Assembly: GCA_040403075.1 (NCBI GenBank)
Contig: JBBALJ010000030.1
Coordinates: 1-35,010, forward strand
Origin: RGVD01 sp040403075
GTDB taxonomy: Bacteria; Bacteroidota; Bacteroidia; UKL13-3
DNA length: 35,010 bases
Direction of reading: 5' to 3'
Part shown: one piece after another, positions 26,163 through 34,640 of the stretch
How positions within the stretch are numbered: position 1 is the first letter of the stretch
Layout: each line of letters begins with the position of its first letter
The notes under the pieces: generated by a model
Seen by the model: only the letters and a program-made list of their open reading frames with translations
What the model was told of the DNA's origin: nothing
Database searches by the model: none
Made by a program: the position numbers and the translations under genes

Positions 26163-27177
26163 ATGGAACAAAAAAACTCAGCTTCCTCGACCAATACCTG
26201 ACCCTTTGGATTTTTTCGGCCATGGCATTCGGTGTGCTTATTGGCTATCTCATTCCTTCAAGTAGCCAATACATAGGCTCACAAATATCCCAATTGCCAT
26301 AGGTCTTATTTTGATGATGTATCCACCATTGGCAAAGGTCAAGTATGAAAAGATTCCTCAGATATTTAAAAACATAAAACTAATTGCCTTATCTCTCTTT
26401 ATAACATGGATCATTGCTCCCCTATTCATGTTTATATTAGCATATACATTCTTGTGTGATTATCCGGAATACATGACAGGTTTAATCCTAATTGGCATAG
26501 CACCTTGCATAGCCATGGTCATTGTTTGGAACGAATTAGCTGGTGGTAATCGCGAATACATTGCTGGCTTGGTAGGCATAAATAGTATTTTACAAGTGTT
26601 GCTTTACTCTGCTTATTCTTATTTTTACCTTACAGTAGTACCCAACATTTTTGGTTTAAAAAGTTTTGAAATTGCCATAAGCATTGGTCAAATTGCTCAG
26701 ACTGTTTTCATCTATCTAGGCATCCCCTTCTTGGCTGGCCTACTAAGCAGATACACATTGATTAAATTAAAATCGGAAGCTTGGTATGAACAAAAGTTTA
26801 TTCCTTTTATTTCACACATCACACTCATTGCATTGCTATTTACCATCATTGTTATGTTTAGCTTGAAAGGCGAATTGATTGTACAAATTCCATTGGACGT
26901 GGTGCGAATAGCCATTCCCTTATTAATTTATTTTGGGGTGATGTTTGTTATCACTTTTCTATTGGCCAAACGTGCGGGTGCAGACTATTCAGATAATGTA
27001 GCCGTTTCGTTTACTGCTACAGGCAACAATTTTGAGTTGGCCATTGCTGTTGCCATAGGCATTTTTGGCATCCATTCTGGCGAGGCATTTGCAGGGGTAA
27101 TAGGCCCTTTGGTTAAAGTACCAGCCCTAATTCTATTGGTAAAATTATCCTACTGGTTCAAAAAAAGATATTATTAA
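26163..27177 (+). pseudogene. ACR3-type arsenite efflux transporter, broken by two frameshifts
   Basis: The reading starts at ATG 26163 (MEQK), shifts at an A7 run (26170-26176) to KLSFLDQYLTLWIF, then shifts again near 26279-26281 to TNIPIAIGLILMMYP and runs open to 27177. Joined, the product is about 338 residues, close to the usual ACR3 length of about 340-350, with about ten membrane helices. Family motifs remain: MMYPPLAKVKYE, CIAMVIVWN around the conserved transport Cys (codon 26506-26508), and NNFELAIAVAIG. Two further changes stand out. Pro replaces the Arg usually before the Cys (26503-26505), and Lys replaces the conserved Glu in GPLVEVP (27115-27117). An intact gene would export As(III) using the proton gradient. 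The first shift alone could be a sequencing error at a homopolymer. The second shift plus residue changes favour real decay. Confidence 0.8.
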
Positions 27178-27181
27178 AAAC

Positions 27182-27955
27182 ATGAAAATTGCATTATTCA
27201 GCGATATACACGCCAACCTGCCTGCTATGGAGGCATTGTTAAAAGATTTTGAAATAACTAAACCTGATGCCATCTATTGCTTAGGTGATTTGGTTGGATA
27301 TAATATATGGCCCAATGAAGTGATTCAAGAAATCAGAAAAAGAGGCATCCCCTGCATTGCGGGTAATTATGATTATGGTGTGGGAAGAAATTCTGATGAT
27401 TGTGGCTGTGCCTACAAAACTGATGAAGACAAGGCCATGGGCGCACAATCCATAGGACTTACCAACCAATTAATAGGTGACGAAGAAAGACAATATTTAA
27501 GAACCCTACCTGCCCATATTCAATTGGAATACCAACTTAACCATGATAAATTATTTTTATTGATGGTACAGGGCAGTCCACGAAAAATAAATGAATACCT
27601 ATTTGAAGACCGTGAAGAAAAAAGCATGATGAGAATTATGGAAGACCATAATGCAGACCTTATGTTTTTTGGTCATACTCATAAACCGTATCATAGGTGT
27701 TTTGAATATGAAATAGAAGGCAAGAATGCATATCGACATGCCATTAATTTAGGCTCTGTGGGTAAGCCTAAAGATGGGGATACTAGAGGATGTTATGTGA
27801 TGGCTCACATCAATGATAACAGCTCCAAATTTGACAAGGAAAGCATACAAATTGAATTCATAAGGTTTGAATATGATGTAGAAAAAGCAGCTAAGGCAGT
27901 TGAAGACAGTATATTACCCAATGCCTACGCAGATATGTTGAGAAAGGCTTATTGA
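27182..27955 (+). CDS. Metallophosphoesterase (YfcE/DR1281-like fold)
   Basis: This 257-residue soluble calcineurin-like phosphoesterase shows SDIHAN (D8, H10), LGDLVGY, AGNYDYG in place of the usual GNHD, and FGHTHKPYH. The block VQGSPRKINEYLF carries Gln130 where relatives normally have the metal-ligand His of V-H-G-S. With two departures from the dinuclear-metal motif set, activity may be reduced, although GNYD may be normal in this subfamily. It starts 4 bases after the ACR3 stop, so it belongs to the ars transcript. Phosphoesterases of this kind sit in some arsenic operons with no settled role. Substrate unknown; a nucleotide or phosphodiester is likely from the fold. Confidence 0.82.
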   Translation: MKIALFSDIHANLPAMEALLKDFEITKPDAIYCLGDLVGYNIWPNEVIQEIRKRGIPCIAGNYDYGVGRNSDDCGCAYKTDEDKAMGAQSIGLTNQLIGDEERQYLRTLPAHIQLEYQLNHDKLFLLMVQGSPRKINEYLFEDREEKSMMRIMEDHNADLMFFGHTHKPYHRCFEYEIEGKNAYRHAINLGSVGKPKDGDTRGCYVMAHINDNSSKFDKESIQIEFIRFEYDVEKAAKAVEDSILPNAYADMLRKAY

Positions 27956-27985
27956 TGCAGAAAAATGAGTAATATTAGCGATTAA

Positions 27986-28019
27986 TTGCTGCAATAGAAC
28001 ACAGTCTTTACTATTTTCG
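27986..28019 (+). promoter_or_regulatory. Possible promoter of the CoA-transferase gene
   Basis: TTGC (27986-27989) and TATTTTCG (28012-28019, one mismatch to TAnnTTTG) are separated by 22 bases, slightly long. They lie about 20 bases before the ATG, in the 86-base gap after the phosphoesterase gene. Confidence 0.35.
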
Positions 28020-28041
28020 CACAGACATTTTTAAATAGTAA

Positions 28042-29316
28042 ATGAGCAATTATGTAAGTGCCGAAGAGGCTATATCTGTAATCAAATCAAACGACAGAGT
28101 ATTTATTCATGGCAGCGCTGCCACCCCTGTTTTCCTTACTAATAAATTACTTGATAGGTATACCGAATTAAGACAAGTGGAGCTCGTTAGCATTAGCACT
28201 CTTGGTGATATTGATTTTGGTAATGAAAAATATAAGGAAAGTTTTTATATCAATTCATTATTTGTTTCTGCCAATACCAGAGCCGCTGTTAATGGCATCC
28301 AAGGTGAGTATTTGCCCGTATTCCTGAGCGAAATTCCTCGTTTATTCCGTGAAAATTATTTGCCATTAGATGTGGCCATAATTCATGTTTCACCACCTGA
28401 TGCGCATGGCTTCTGCTCATTAGGAACATCTGTAGATATTGCCCGCGCAGCGGTTGAAGTATCTAAAACCATCATTGCACAAGTTAATCCAAATATGCCG
28501 AGGGTGCATGGTGGAGGCTTTGTTCATGTTAGCAAAATAAGCAAAATGGTGTGGGTAGAAGACGCCCTACCAGAAGTGAATTACAGCAATGAAGTGAGCC
28601 CAGAAGCTGAAGAGATAGGTAAAATTATTGCAGCCATGATAGACGATGGAGCCACCCTGCAAATGGGCATTGGCACCATTCCTGATTTGGTTTTACGCAA
28701 TCTTAGCAATCATAAAAATTTGGGTATTCATACCGAAATGTTTTCGGATGGGGTGCTTCCTTTAATTGAGAGTGGCGTGATTAATAACTCCATGAAGAAA
28801 ATTAGAAAAGGCCGCATTGTTACAGGCTTTATGATTGGCACCAAAAAACTATATGATTTCCTTGATGACAACCCAATGATAAATGCATTGGATATTTCTT
28901 ATGTAAACGATACAAGCGTTATCCGTCAAAACCCTAAGGCTACATCCATTAACAGTGCTATTGAAATTGACCTAACTGGTCAAGTTTGTGCCGACTCTAT
29001 TGGTATGTATCAATATTCGGGTATTGGAGGGCAAATGGACTTTATAAGAGGTGCTTCTTTATCACCTGGAGGAAAACCTATCATAGCACTTCCTTCAATG
29101 ACAGCCAAAGGCATTTCTAGAATTGTTCCTAACCTGAAACCAGGCGCAGGAGTAGTAACCACAAGAGGACATATACATTGGGTAGTAACCGAATTTGGTG
29201 CTGTAAACTTATATGGAAAAAACTTAGAACAAAGGGCTTTTGAACTCATCAAACTAGCACATCCTAGCCATAGAGAAGAACTTGAAAAAGCAGCTTATCA
29301 AAGATTCAGGACTTAG
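28042..29316 (+). CDS. Acetyl-CoA hydrolase/transferase family protein (4-hydroxybutyrate CoA-transferase-like)
   Basis: This 424-residue cytoplasmic enzyme of the family I CoA-transferase superfamily has the N-terminal domain to about 190 (FIHGSAATP, ISTLGDIDFG) and a C-terminal domain with MGIGTIPD. Glu232 in HTEMFSDG is at the position of the catalytic Glu that forms the CoA thioester. GIGGQMDFIRGA and VVTEFGAVNLYGK are further family blocks. It moves CoA between acetyl-CoA and an acyl acid such as 4-hydroxybutyrate, butyrate or succinate, or hydrolyses acetyl-CoA. The acceptor cannot be read from the sequence. It appears to be a single gene, with prfB convergent downstream and a weak 5-bp hairpin (29380-29393) between them. 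Confidence 0.87.
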   Translation: MSNYVSAEEAISVIKSNDRVFIHGSAATPVFLTNKLLDRYTELRQVELVSISTLGDIDFGNEKYKESFYINSLFVSANTRAAVNGIQGEYLPVFLSEIPRLFRENYLPLDVAIIHVSPPDAHGFCSLGTSVDIARAAVEVSKTIIAQVNPNMPRVHGGGFVHVSKISKMVWVEDALPEVNYSNEVSPEAEEIGKIIAAMIDDGATLQMGIGTIPDLVLRNLSNHKNLGIHTEMFSDGVLPLIESGVINNSMKKIRKGRIVTGFMIGTKKLYDFLDDNPMINALDISYVNDTSVIRQNPKATSINSAIEIDLTGQVCADSIGMYQYSGIGGQMDFIRGASLSPGGKPIIALPSMTAKGISRIVPNLKPGAGVVTTRGHIHWVVTEFGAVNLYGKNLEQRAFELIKLAHPSHREELEKAAYQRFRT

Positions 29317-29438
29317 TTAAATTTTAGTATTATCAATTGCTGTGTTTGTTAGAATTACTTCCCGACAATATTTGGTAGTGGGTGGCAACACCCGACATCA
29401 CTTTAATCCTTACTTTCATTTCTTTTAAAGTCTGCCTA

Positions 29439-30525
29439 CTAATGTCCTGAAGATTCCATCAAATAGGCTTTGATAAACATATCCAAATCCCCATCCATCA
29501 CAGCTTGTACATTGCTTGTTTCTGTATCTGTTCTTAGGTCTTTTACCAGTTTATAAGGGTGCATTACATAATTGCGAATTTGGCTCCCCCACTCTATTTT
29601 CTTTTTGCCTGCTTCTATCACATCCTTGGCCTCGTTTTGCTTGCGCAATTCAAGTTCATACAATTGAGATTTAAGTAGTTTCATGGCACGCTCTTTATTG
29701 GCACTCTGTGAGCGCTCTACCTGACAAACAATAACAATGCCTGTAGGTTTATGGGTCAGCTGCACTTTGGTTTCAACCTTGTTTACATTTTGACCTCCTG
29801 CTCCTCCCGAACGAGAGGTTTGGATTTCGATATCTGCATCTTTGATTTCAATTTCGATGCTTTCGTCAACTATCGGATAACAATATACTGAAGCAAAACT
29901 GGTATGCCTGCGGGCATTGCTATCAAAAGGAGAAATACGCACCAAACGATGTACTCCATTTTCGCCCTTCAGATAACCATAGGCAAAATCGCCATGCACC
30001 TCTATCGAGCAAGATTTAATTCCTGCCCCATCTCCAGCTTGCTCATCTATTACTTCAGCCTTAAAACCATGTTTGTCGGCATATTGGATGTACATGCGCA
30101 TCAGCATTTGCGCCCAATCTTGGCTTTCGGTACCACCCGCACCTGAGTTGATGTTTAGAATGCAATTCAATTGGTCTTCTTCCCCACTCAGCATGTTCTT
30201 CAATTCCAGCTCTTCAAGCGATTCAACAGCTGTGGCATAGGCTGTATCTACCTCTTCTTCAGAAGCTTCGTTGGCTTGAAAAAACTCATATAAAACTGCC
30301 AAATCATCCACCAGACCAAGGGTATGCTGATAGGCATCGGTCCAAATTTTCTTTTGTTTAATGGATTTTAGCACTTGCTCTGCGCGCTTAGGGTCGTCCC
30401 AAAATATGGCAGAATGTGTTTGCTTCTCTTCTTCGGATATTAGAATCAGTTTAGTATCAACGTCAAAGATACCTCCTCAGGGCTTCGGCTCTTAGCTTTA
30501 GATTTTTTAATTGGTCGTTGGTCAT
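29439..30525 (-). CDS. prfB: Peptide chain release factor 2, with +1 programmed frameshift
   Basis: RF2 reads UGA and UAA stop codons and releases the finished protein. Translation begins at ATG 30525 (MTNDQLKNLKLRAEALRRYL, 20 codons), meets an in-frame TGA at 30465-30463, and continues after a +1 shift from GAC (30464-30462) to the stop at 29439, giving about 361 residues. E. coli RF2 has 365. The zero frame alone would end after 20 residues, and the main frame alone lacks a proper start. SPF (about 198-200), the stop-codon-reading tripeptide of RF2, and the catalytic GGQ (about 243-245, in SGGAGGQNVNKVETK) are both present. Low RF2 slows termination at the TGA and raises shifting, so the protein controls its own level. 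Confidence 0.95.
30462..30477 (-). promoter_or_regulatory. prfB programmed +1 frameshift signal
   Basis: On the minus strand the site reads AGGAGG TAT CTT TGA C. It contains a perfect Shine-Dalgarno-like AGGAGG three bases before the slippery CTT and a poor-context TGA followed by C. All elements of the classic RF2 autoregulatory site are present, with AGGAGG instead of the AGGGGG of E. coli. Confidence 0.95.
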
Positions 30526-30574
30526 AATTTAAGCAGCGAAGATAAAATTTTATCGCATTGATGTAAGGCTTTCT

Positions 30575-30582
30575 TATTTTTG
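30575..30582 (+). promoter_or_regulatory. Possible -7 element for the DUF1223 gene
   Basis: TATTTTTG matches TAnnTTTG exactly and lies 64 bases before the ATG at 30647. No good TTTG is found about 20 bases upstream; the nearest TTG is only 14 bases away. On the other strand of the same gap, TATCTTCG (30544-30537) is a one-mismatch candidate for prfB. Confidence 0.35.
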
Positions 30583-30646
30583 GACAAAAATTTGTAGGAA
30601 GGCAACCAATAGCCAACAGATTTCATCAAGTATTTCAAATAGAATT

Positions 30647-31420
30647 ATGAAGAAGTATATAAAAATTATTTTCACATTGTTTTTTAGCCAATGGGCTTTG
30701 CCATCTTTTTCTCAACAAGCCATTGACACCAATTTATATCAACCTAGTGTTTTGATTGAAAACTTTACTTCTGAAGGGTGTGGAAGTTGCCCTGAAGCAG
30801 ATAAGTTTATGGCAGAACTTATTCATCTTTCTGATTCAACAAATAACCCCGTTACTATTATTGATTTCCATGTAGATATTTGGAATCGCTCAGGTTGGGT
30901 AGATCCATTGAGTGACAGTGTTTTCTCACAAAGACAAAGAACCTATTTAGCCAAAAACAAATTAGAAGCTGTTTACACGCCAATGGCCGTTTGCAACGGA
31001 AATGAGATTTGGCCGGGCATGGCAAAAAAAGAGATTGGTCGTTTTATTGGCAAGTCTCTTACCAAACCTTCGAAGCATTTCATACGAGTGGGTTCGCAAA
31101 TGGCACCAGGAGAAGATAGTTTAACGGTGGCTTATGCCCTTTGGGGTAATCCAGATAGTTGCCTGATAAATGTGGCATTGGTGCAACAAGATTTGATAAA
31201 CAAAATAACCAGTGGTGAAAATGCCAACAAAACCTTACACCATCACAATGTGGTTAAATTCTTCTATACCCGTCCATTAAAGGGTGCTAAAGGTGAATAT
31301 AAAATTGGTATCCCACATGGCCTAGACCTTACAAAATATAGGATGATAACTTACATACAAAAAGAAAATACGTGGGAAGTGCTTTGCTCCGACCAGTTAT
31401 TCTTCGATGTCAGAAAGTGA
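30647..31420 (+). CDS. DUF1223-family secreted thioredoxin-like protein
   Basis: This 257-residue secreted protein has a signal peptide (residues 1-23, ending SFSQQ). The mature part begins with the DUF1223 block LIENFTSEGCGSCPEAD, carrying a CxxC pair at Cys45 and Cys48, and continues with DFHVDIWNRSGWVDP, FSQRQRTY and YTPMAVCNG, all in the family order. DUF1223 proteins have a thioredoxin-like fold. Their function is not established, and the CxxC suggests thiol redox chemistry in the periplasm or outside the cell. Its last 24 bases overlap the end of the convergent M1 peptidase gene, so read-through antisense transcripts are possible. Confidence 0.85.
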   Translation: MKKYIKIIFTLFFSQWALPSFSQQAIDTNLYQPSVLIENFTSEGCGSCPEADKFMAELIHLSDSTNNPVTIIDFHVDIWNRSGWVDPLSDSVFSQRQRTYLAKNKLEAVYTPMAVCNGNEIWPGMAKKEIGRFIGKSLTKPSKHFIRVGSQMAPGEDSLTVAYALWGNPDSCLINVALVQQDLINKITSGENANKTLHHHNVVKFFYTRPLKGAKGEYKIGIPHGLDLTKYRMITYIQKENTWEVLCSDQLFFDVRK

Positions 31421-33988
31421 TTTTAGTTTGGCTTCAAGCTTATCTAGTTTATTCAAAATGTCTATATAGGCTTGGGCTTTAGCAGGATTAGGCTCTTTGC
31501 TTTTTTCCAATTCTTTTACATTTTCTTTATACCTCTGTCTTAAGTCATTCAAAATATTTTTGACAGCATATTGGTTATAGCCCAAATTGCCTTTTCCTAC
31601 ATAATCAATAATATGATCAATACCTTCAGAAACAATGGCATCATTACTTGCCTTTAAATATTTGCCATAGGCACTCAGAATGGTAAAACCATAATAGCCA
31701 TTTTTGCCAATTTGATTTTTGAAATAAGCGTTTTTGTTGTCCTTTGCCACCATGGTATAGATAGAGGCTATATTGGCTTGTAGCATGCCACTCTTTGCAT
31801 TCTCGTTGTCTTTACAAAACTTCAAAGCAGCCTCTTCATCCACATCAACTAGTTGAGCCAAGGCAGATGAGACCACACTAAAAGCGGAATCATTTAATGC
31901 CTTTAAGATTTGTGGTTTAAATATAATTTTATCTATATCAGCCAAGGTGTTGATAGCTCCTGACCTGATAATAGCCTCTTCTTTGTAGTTTGACAAAGCT
32001 AATATTTGTGTTTCAAATTGTTCCTTAATGCTCAGTTTTTGCTTTGACAATAGGTTTAATCCAAGTTCTTTTACTCCATAAAATGGATGATTTAAGCAAT
32101 ACGAAATGGCTTCAATCAGTTGTACAGAATCCAATCTACCAATATTAATAATGGCAGACACTGCCTGCTTCTTATCAATAAAATTCTCGGCATGTTGCAA
32201 CTGAAATAGGTATTCAGCATCCGTTTTGTTTTCTCTTAAAATACCTAATAATACTTTTTCCGCATCAAGATTTGTTAAGCTTATTTTTTGTGCATATGAA
32301 AACTCAAAAGTATCTAACTTATGGCTGATAACAACATTCTCGCGATGGATTTTATTCCCTGTATACACATCCAATGCCAGAGGAATAGTATACAAACCCA
32401 CAGCAGAATCTTGGCTTTGTTTAACAATGATTCTCACTGAATTGTTAATATTGCTATAACTGTATTTTACATCCAATTGCGGGTGACCTGATTTCAGAAA
32501 CCATTGATTAAAAAACCAATTCAAGTCACGACCGGTTACTTCTTCAAAACACATTCTCAAATCATGAATTTCTGCATTTTTATAGGCAAATCTAGTCAAG
32601 TATAATTGCAATGATTTATAAAACGCTTCATCACCTACTGTATATCTAAGCAAGTGCAATATGCGGCCTCCTTTGGCATAACTCACCACATCAAACATAT
32701 CCTCTCGTGATTGGTATTTGTATCGAATAGGAATGATTTTGTGCTTGTTTTTCGACCTTAAATAGCTTTGCAAATTGGCTTCAAACTCTTTATCGGCATA
32801 CATCCTACCATATTTATGTTCATGCCAAATGTATTCGCCATAGGTGGCAAAACTTTCATTTAATGGCAAGTTGCTCCAGCTTTCAGCAGTAACCAAATCC
32901 CCAAACCAATGATGAAATAACTCATGTGAAACAACATCTTCATAAGTTGCATCCAAATGCTCGCGTGAATCATGCTGTAAGGCTTCCATATGAACCACAG
33001 CAGAAGTGTTTTCCATAGCACCGCTTACGTAATCTCTCACAACCACTTGACTAAACTTATCCCAAGGGTAATCAACCCCGAGTGTTTTACTAAATGTTTC
33101 AAGCATTTCGGGTGTGTTACCAAAAATCATTTTAGCGTAAGGAGCATAATCTTTTTCTACATAGTAATTTACTTCCAAGGTATCACGCCACTTGTCTTTC
33201 ACGATAGCAAATTCGCCCACTGTCATCATGGTTAAATAAACTGAATGAGGTTTGTCTTGCTTCCAATAGTCGGTATGTGTACCATTTTTGTTTTGCCTTG
33301 AATAAATCAGATCACCATTACTTAATGTAACATCATTGGCATCGGCAGTTATAAAAATTTCTTGGCTGTGTTTTTCGTTTGGCACATCAATGGTAGGAAA
33401 CCAGCAGCTATTGCTTTGGGTTTCGCCTTGGGTCCAAATCTGACGGGGTTTATTGGGTGTTTCGTTATTAGGGTTTATAAAATACAAACCTTTGGCATCG
33501 CTAATAGCAGCGCTTCCTTTTTGGCTAACTTCATTTGGTTTGGCTATGTATTGAATAAATATTTTATACAAATCATTTCGGGTATAGTTTTTATCCAATA
33601 GGATATGCAACTTATCTGATGCATAAGTAAAGGTCAAAGTCATGGTATCCTTTGCCAAAAGCAGTCCTACTCTTTCAATTTGCATGGATTTGGCATCCAA
33701 ATCAAGCACATTGGTAGAATAAAAATGGGGTTTAATACTTAGACTGGCTTTGCCTAACAAATGCTGATTTTTATAATCAAACGACACCTCTAGTCGGGTA
33801 TGAATCAAATCGTTTAATTTAGTCTCAGTGGCTTGGTATTGAAGTTCAGGCTCTTTGCGATTGGCCTTTACCTGCACTTCAGCCAAGTTAATATTATCAG
33901 TTATTTTCGCATCCGGTTTCTTTTTAGTAACATTGCAGGCCAAAAAGGTGGTAATGACAAGTAAATATAAGGTGGTATTTTTTAACAT
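31397..33988 (-). CDS. M1-family zinc aminopeptidase, lipoprotein
   Basis: This 863-residue protein has a lipoprotein signal with lipobox LAC (Cys18), so it is probably anchored to an envelope membrane. An N-terminal beta domain (about 45-260) precedes the catalytic domain. The latter has the exopeptidase motif GAMEN (323-327) and the zinc site HELFHH (His355, catalytic Glu356, His359) with the third ligand Glu378 in LNESF exactly 18 residues on. The C-terminal half (about 560-863) is helical with HEAT-like repeats that often close the active site. It should remove N-terminal residues from peptides taken in or generated at the envelope. ATG at 33988 is supported by the signal. It is divergent from the biotin carrier gene across 53 bases. 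Confidence 0.93.
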   Translation of the reverse strand: MLKNTTLYLLVITTFLACNVTKKKPDAKITDNINLAEVQVKANRKEPELQYQATETKLNDLIHTRLEVSFDYKNQHLLGKASLSIKPHFYSTNVLDLDAKSMQIERVGLLLAKDTMTLTFTYASDKLHILLDKNYTRNDLYKIFIQYIAKPNEVSQKGSAAISDAKGLYFINPNNETPNKPRQIWTQGETQSNSCWFPTIDVPNEKHSQEIFITADANDVTLSNGDLIYSRQNKNGTHTDYWKQDKPHSVYLTMMTVGEFAIVKDKWRDTLEVNYYVEKDYAPYAKMIFGNTPEMLETFSKTLGVDYPWDKFSQVVVRDYVSGAMENTSAVVHMEALQHDSREHLDATYEDVVSHELFHHWFGDLVTAESWSNLPLNESFATYGEYIWHEHKYGRMYADKEFEANLQSYLRSKNKHKIIPIRYKYQSREDMFDVVSYAKGGRILHLLRYTVGDEAFYKSLQLYLTRFAYKNAEIHDLRMCFEEVTGRDLNWFFNQWFLKSGHPQLDVKYSYSNINNSVRIIVKQSQDSAVGLYTIPLALDVYTGNKIHRENVVISHKLDTFEFSYAQKISLTNLDAEKVLLGILRENKTDAEYLFQLQHAENFIDKKQAVSAIINIGRLDSVQLIEAISYCLNHPFYGVKELGLNLLSKQKLSIKEQFETQILALSNYKEEAIIRSGAINTLADIDKIIFKPQILKALNDSAFSVVSSALAQLVDVDEEAALKFCKDNENAKSGMLQANIASIYTMVAKDNKNAYFKNQIGKNGYYGFTILSAYGKYLKASNDAIVSEGIDHIIDYVGKGNLGYNQYAVKNILNDLRQRYKENVKELEKSKEPNPAKAQAYIDILNKLDKLEAKLKSLSDIEE

Positions 33989-34041
33989 CTTTAATTATTT
34001 CGATTGCAATAAAACCATTTTTTTGATAAACACTATTTAGT

Positions 34042-34539
34042 ATGCTCAACATTAATATAAACGGTAAAGAGTTTTTGTTTGATACAAAAGCGGGCGAAGT
34101 GCTAATTAACGGGGTGCACCAACAAGCAGATGTGGTGAAATTGGACAAAAACAAATTCCACGTAATACTGGGTGATGCATCACATACCATTGAACTTTTG
34201 CAAAAAGATGAAAGTGGCAAGAATATGAGTGTGATAGTGGATGGCAAAAAACAACAAGTTGAAATTAAAGACAAATATGATGCTTTGTTGAAGCAATTGG
34301 GAATGGACAAAATGCTTGGAAACAAAATGAATTTGTTAAAAGCACCTATGCCAGGCTTGGTGTTGAATGTATTGGTAAAAGAAGGTTATAGCATTAAAAA
34401 GGGTGATAGCCTATTGGTGCTTGAGGCTATGAAAATGGAAAACAATATCAAGGCAGCTGGTGATGGGGTGGTAAGAAAAGTGAATGTGCAAGTGAAACAA
34501 GCTGTAGAAAAAAATCAGGTTTTAATTGAAATGGAGTAA
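34042..34539 (+). CDS. Biotin carboxyl carrier protein (biotin/lipoyl attachment domain)
   Basis: This 165-residue cytoplasmic protein has a C-terminal biotinyl domain (about 95-165) with the attachment motif EAMKMENN. Lys131 would carry biotin. APMPGLV opens the domain as in acyl-CoA carboxylase carriers. The N-terminal 95 residues are beta-rich and resemble the linker part of propionyl-CoA/acetyl-CoA carboxylase alpha chains, here on a separate short gene. It would shuttle carboxyl groups between a biotin carboxylase and a carboxyltransferase, neither of which is in the window. The start follows a divergent gap with the aminopeptidase gene. Confidence 0.9.
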   Translation: MLNININGKEFLFDTKAGEVLINGVHQQADVVKLDKNKFHVILGDASHTIELLQKDESGKNMSVIVDGKKQQVEIKDKYDALLKQLGMDKMLGNKMNLLKAPMPGLVLNVLVKEGYSIKKGDSLLVLEAMKMENNIKAAGDGVVRKVNVQVKQAVEKNQVLIEME

Positions 34540-34556
34540 TTTAATTAGGAATTATT

Positions 34557-34608
34557 AATTAAGAATTTCGAGTTAAATAAATTCTATGGGTAGCATTCAT
34601 TCTTAATT
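34557..34608. repeat. AT-rich inverted repeat between the carrier gene and ssrA
   Basis: AATTAAGAAT (34557-34566) and ATTCTTAATT (34599-34608) are perfect inverted copies 32 bases apart, followed by TTTTAATTCG. It may be a weak terminator for the biotin carrier gene. The sequence is also typical of AT-rich dispersed intergenic elements in Bacteroidota. No clear ssrA promoter is seen in this 101-base gap. Confidence 0.4.
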
Positions 34609-34640
34609 TTTTAATTCGTAATTGATAATTGAAAAATACT

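Noticed and set aside
26163..26311. Programmed frameshifting in the ACR3 gene
   Set aside because: Two separate shifts without a Shine-Dalgarno stimulator or known slippery arrangement, plus changes at key residues, fit decay or read error better.
29380..29393. GGGTG-GCAA-CACCC hairpin as a terminator between the convergent CoA-transferase and prfB genes
   Set aside because: Only 5 bp of stem and no T-tract on either side.
34609..34640. Promoter for ssrA directly upstream of the tmRNA
   Set aside because: No acceptable TTTG / TAnnTTTG pair at the right distance; the best match, TAATTG, lacks two bases of the consensus.
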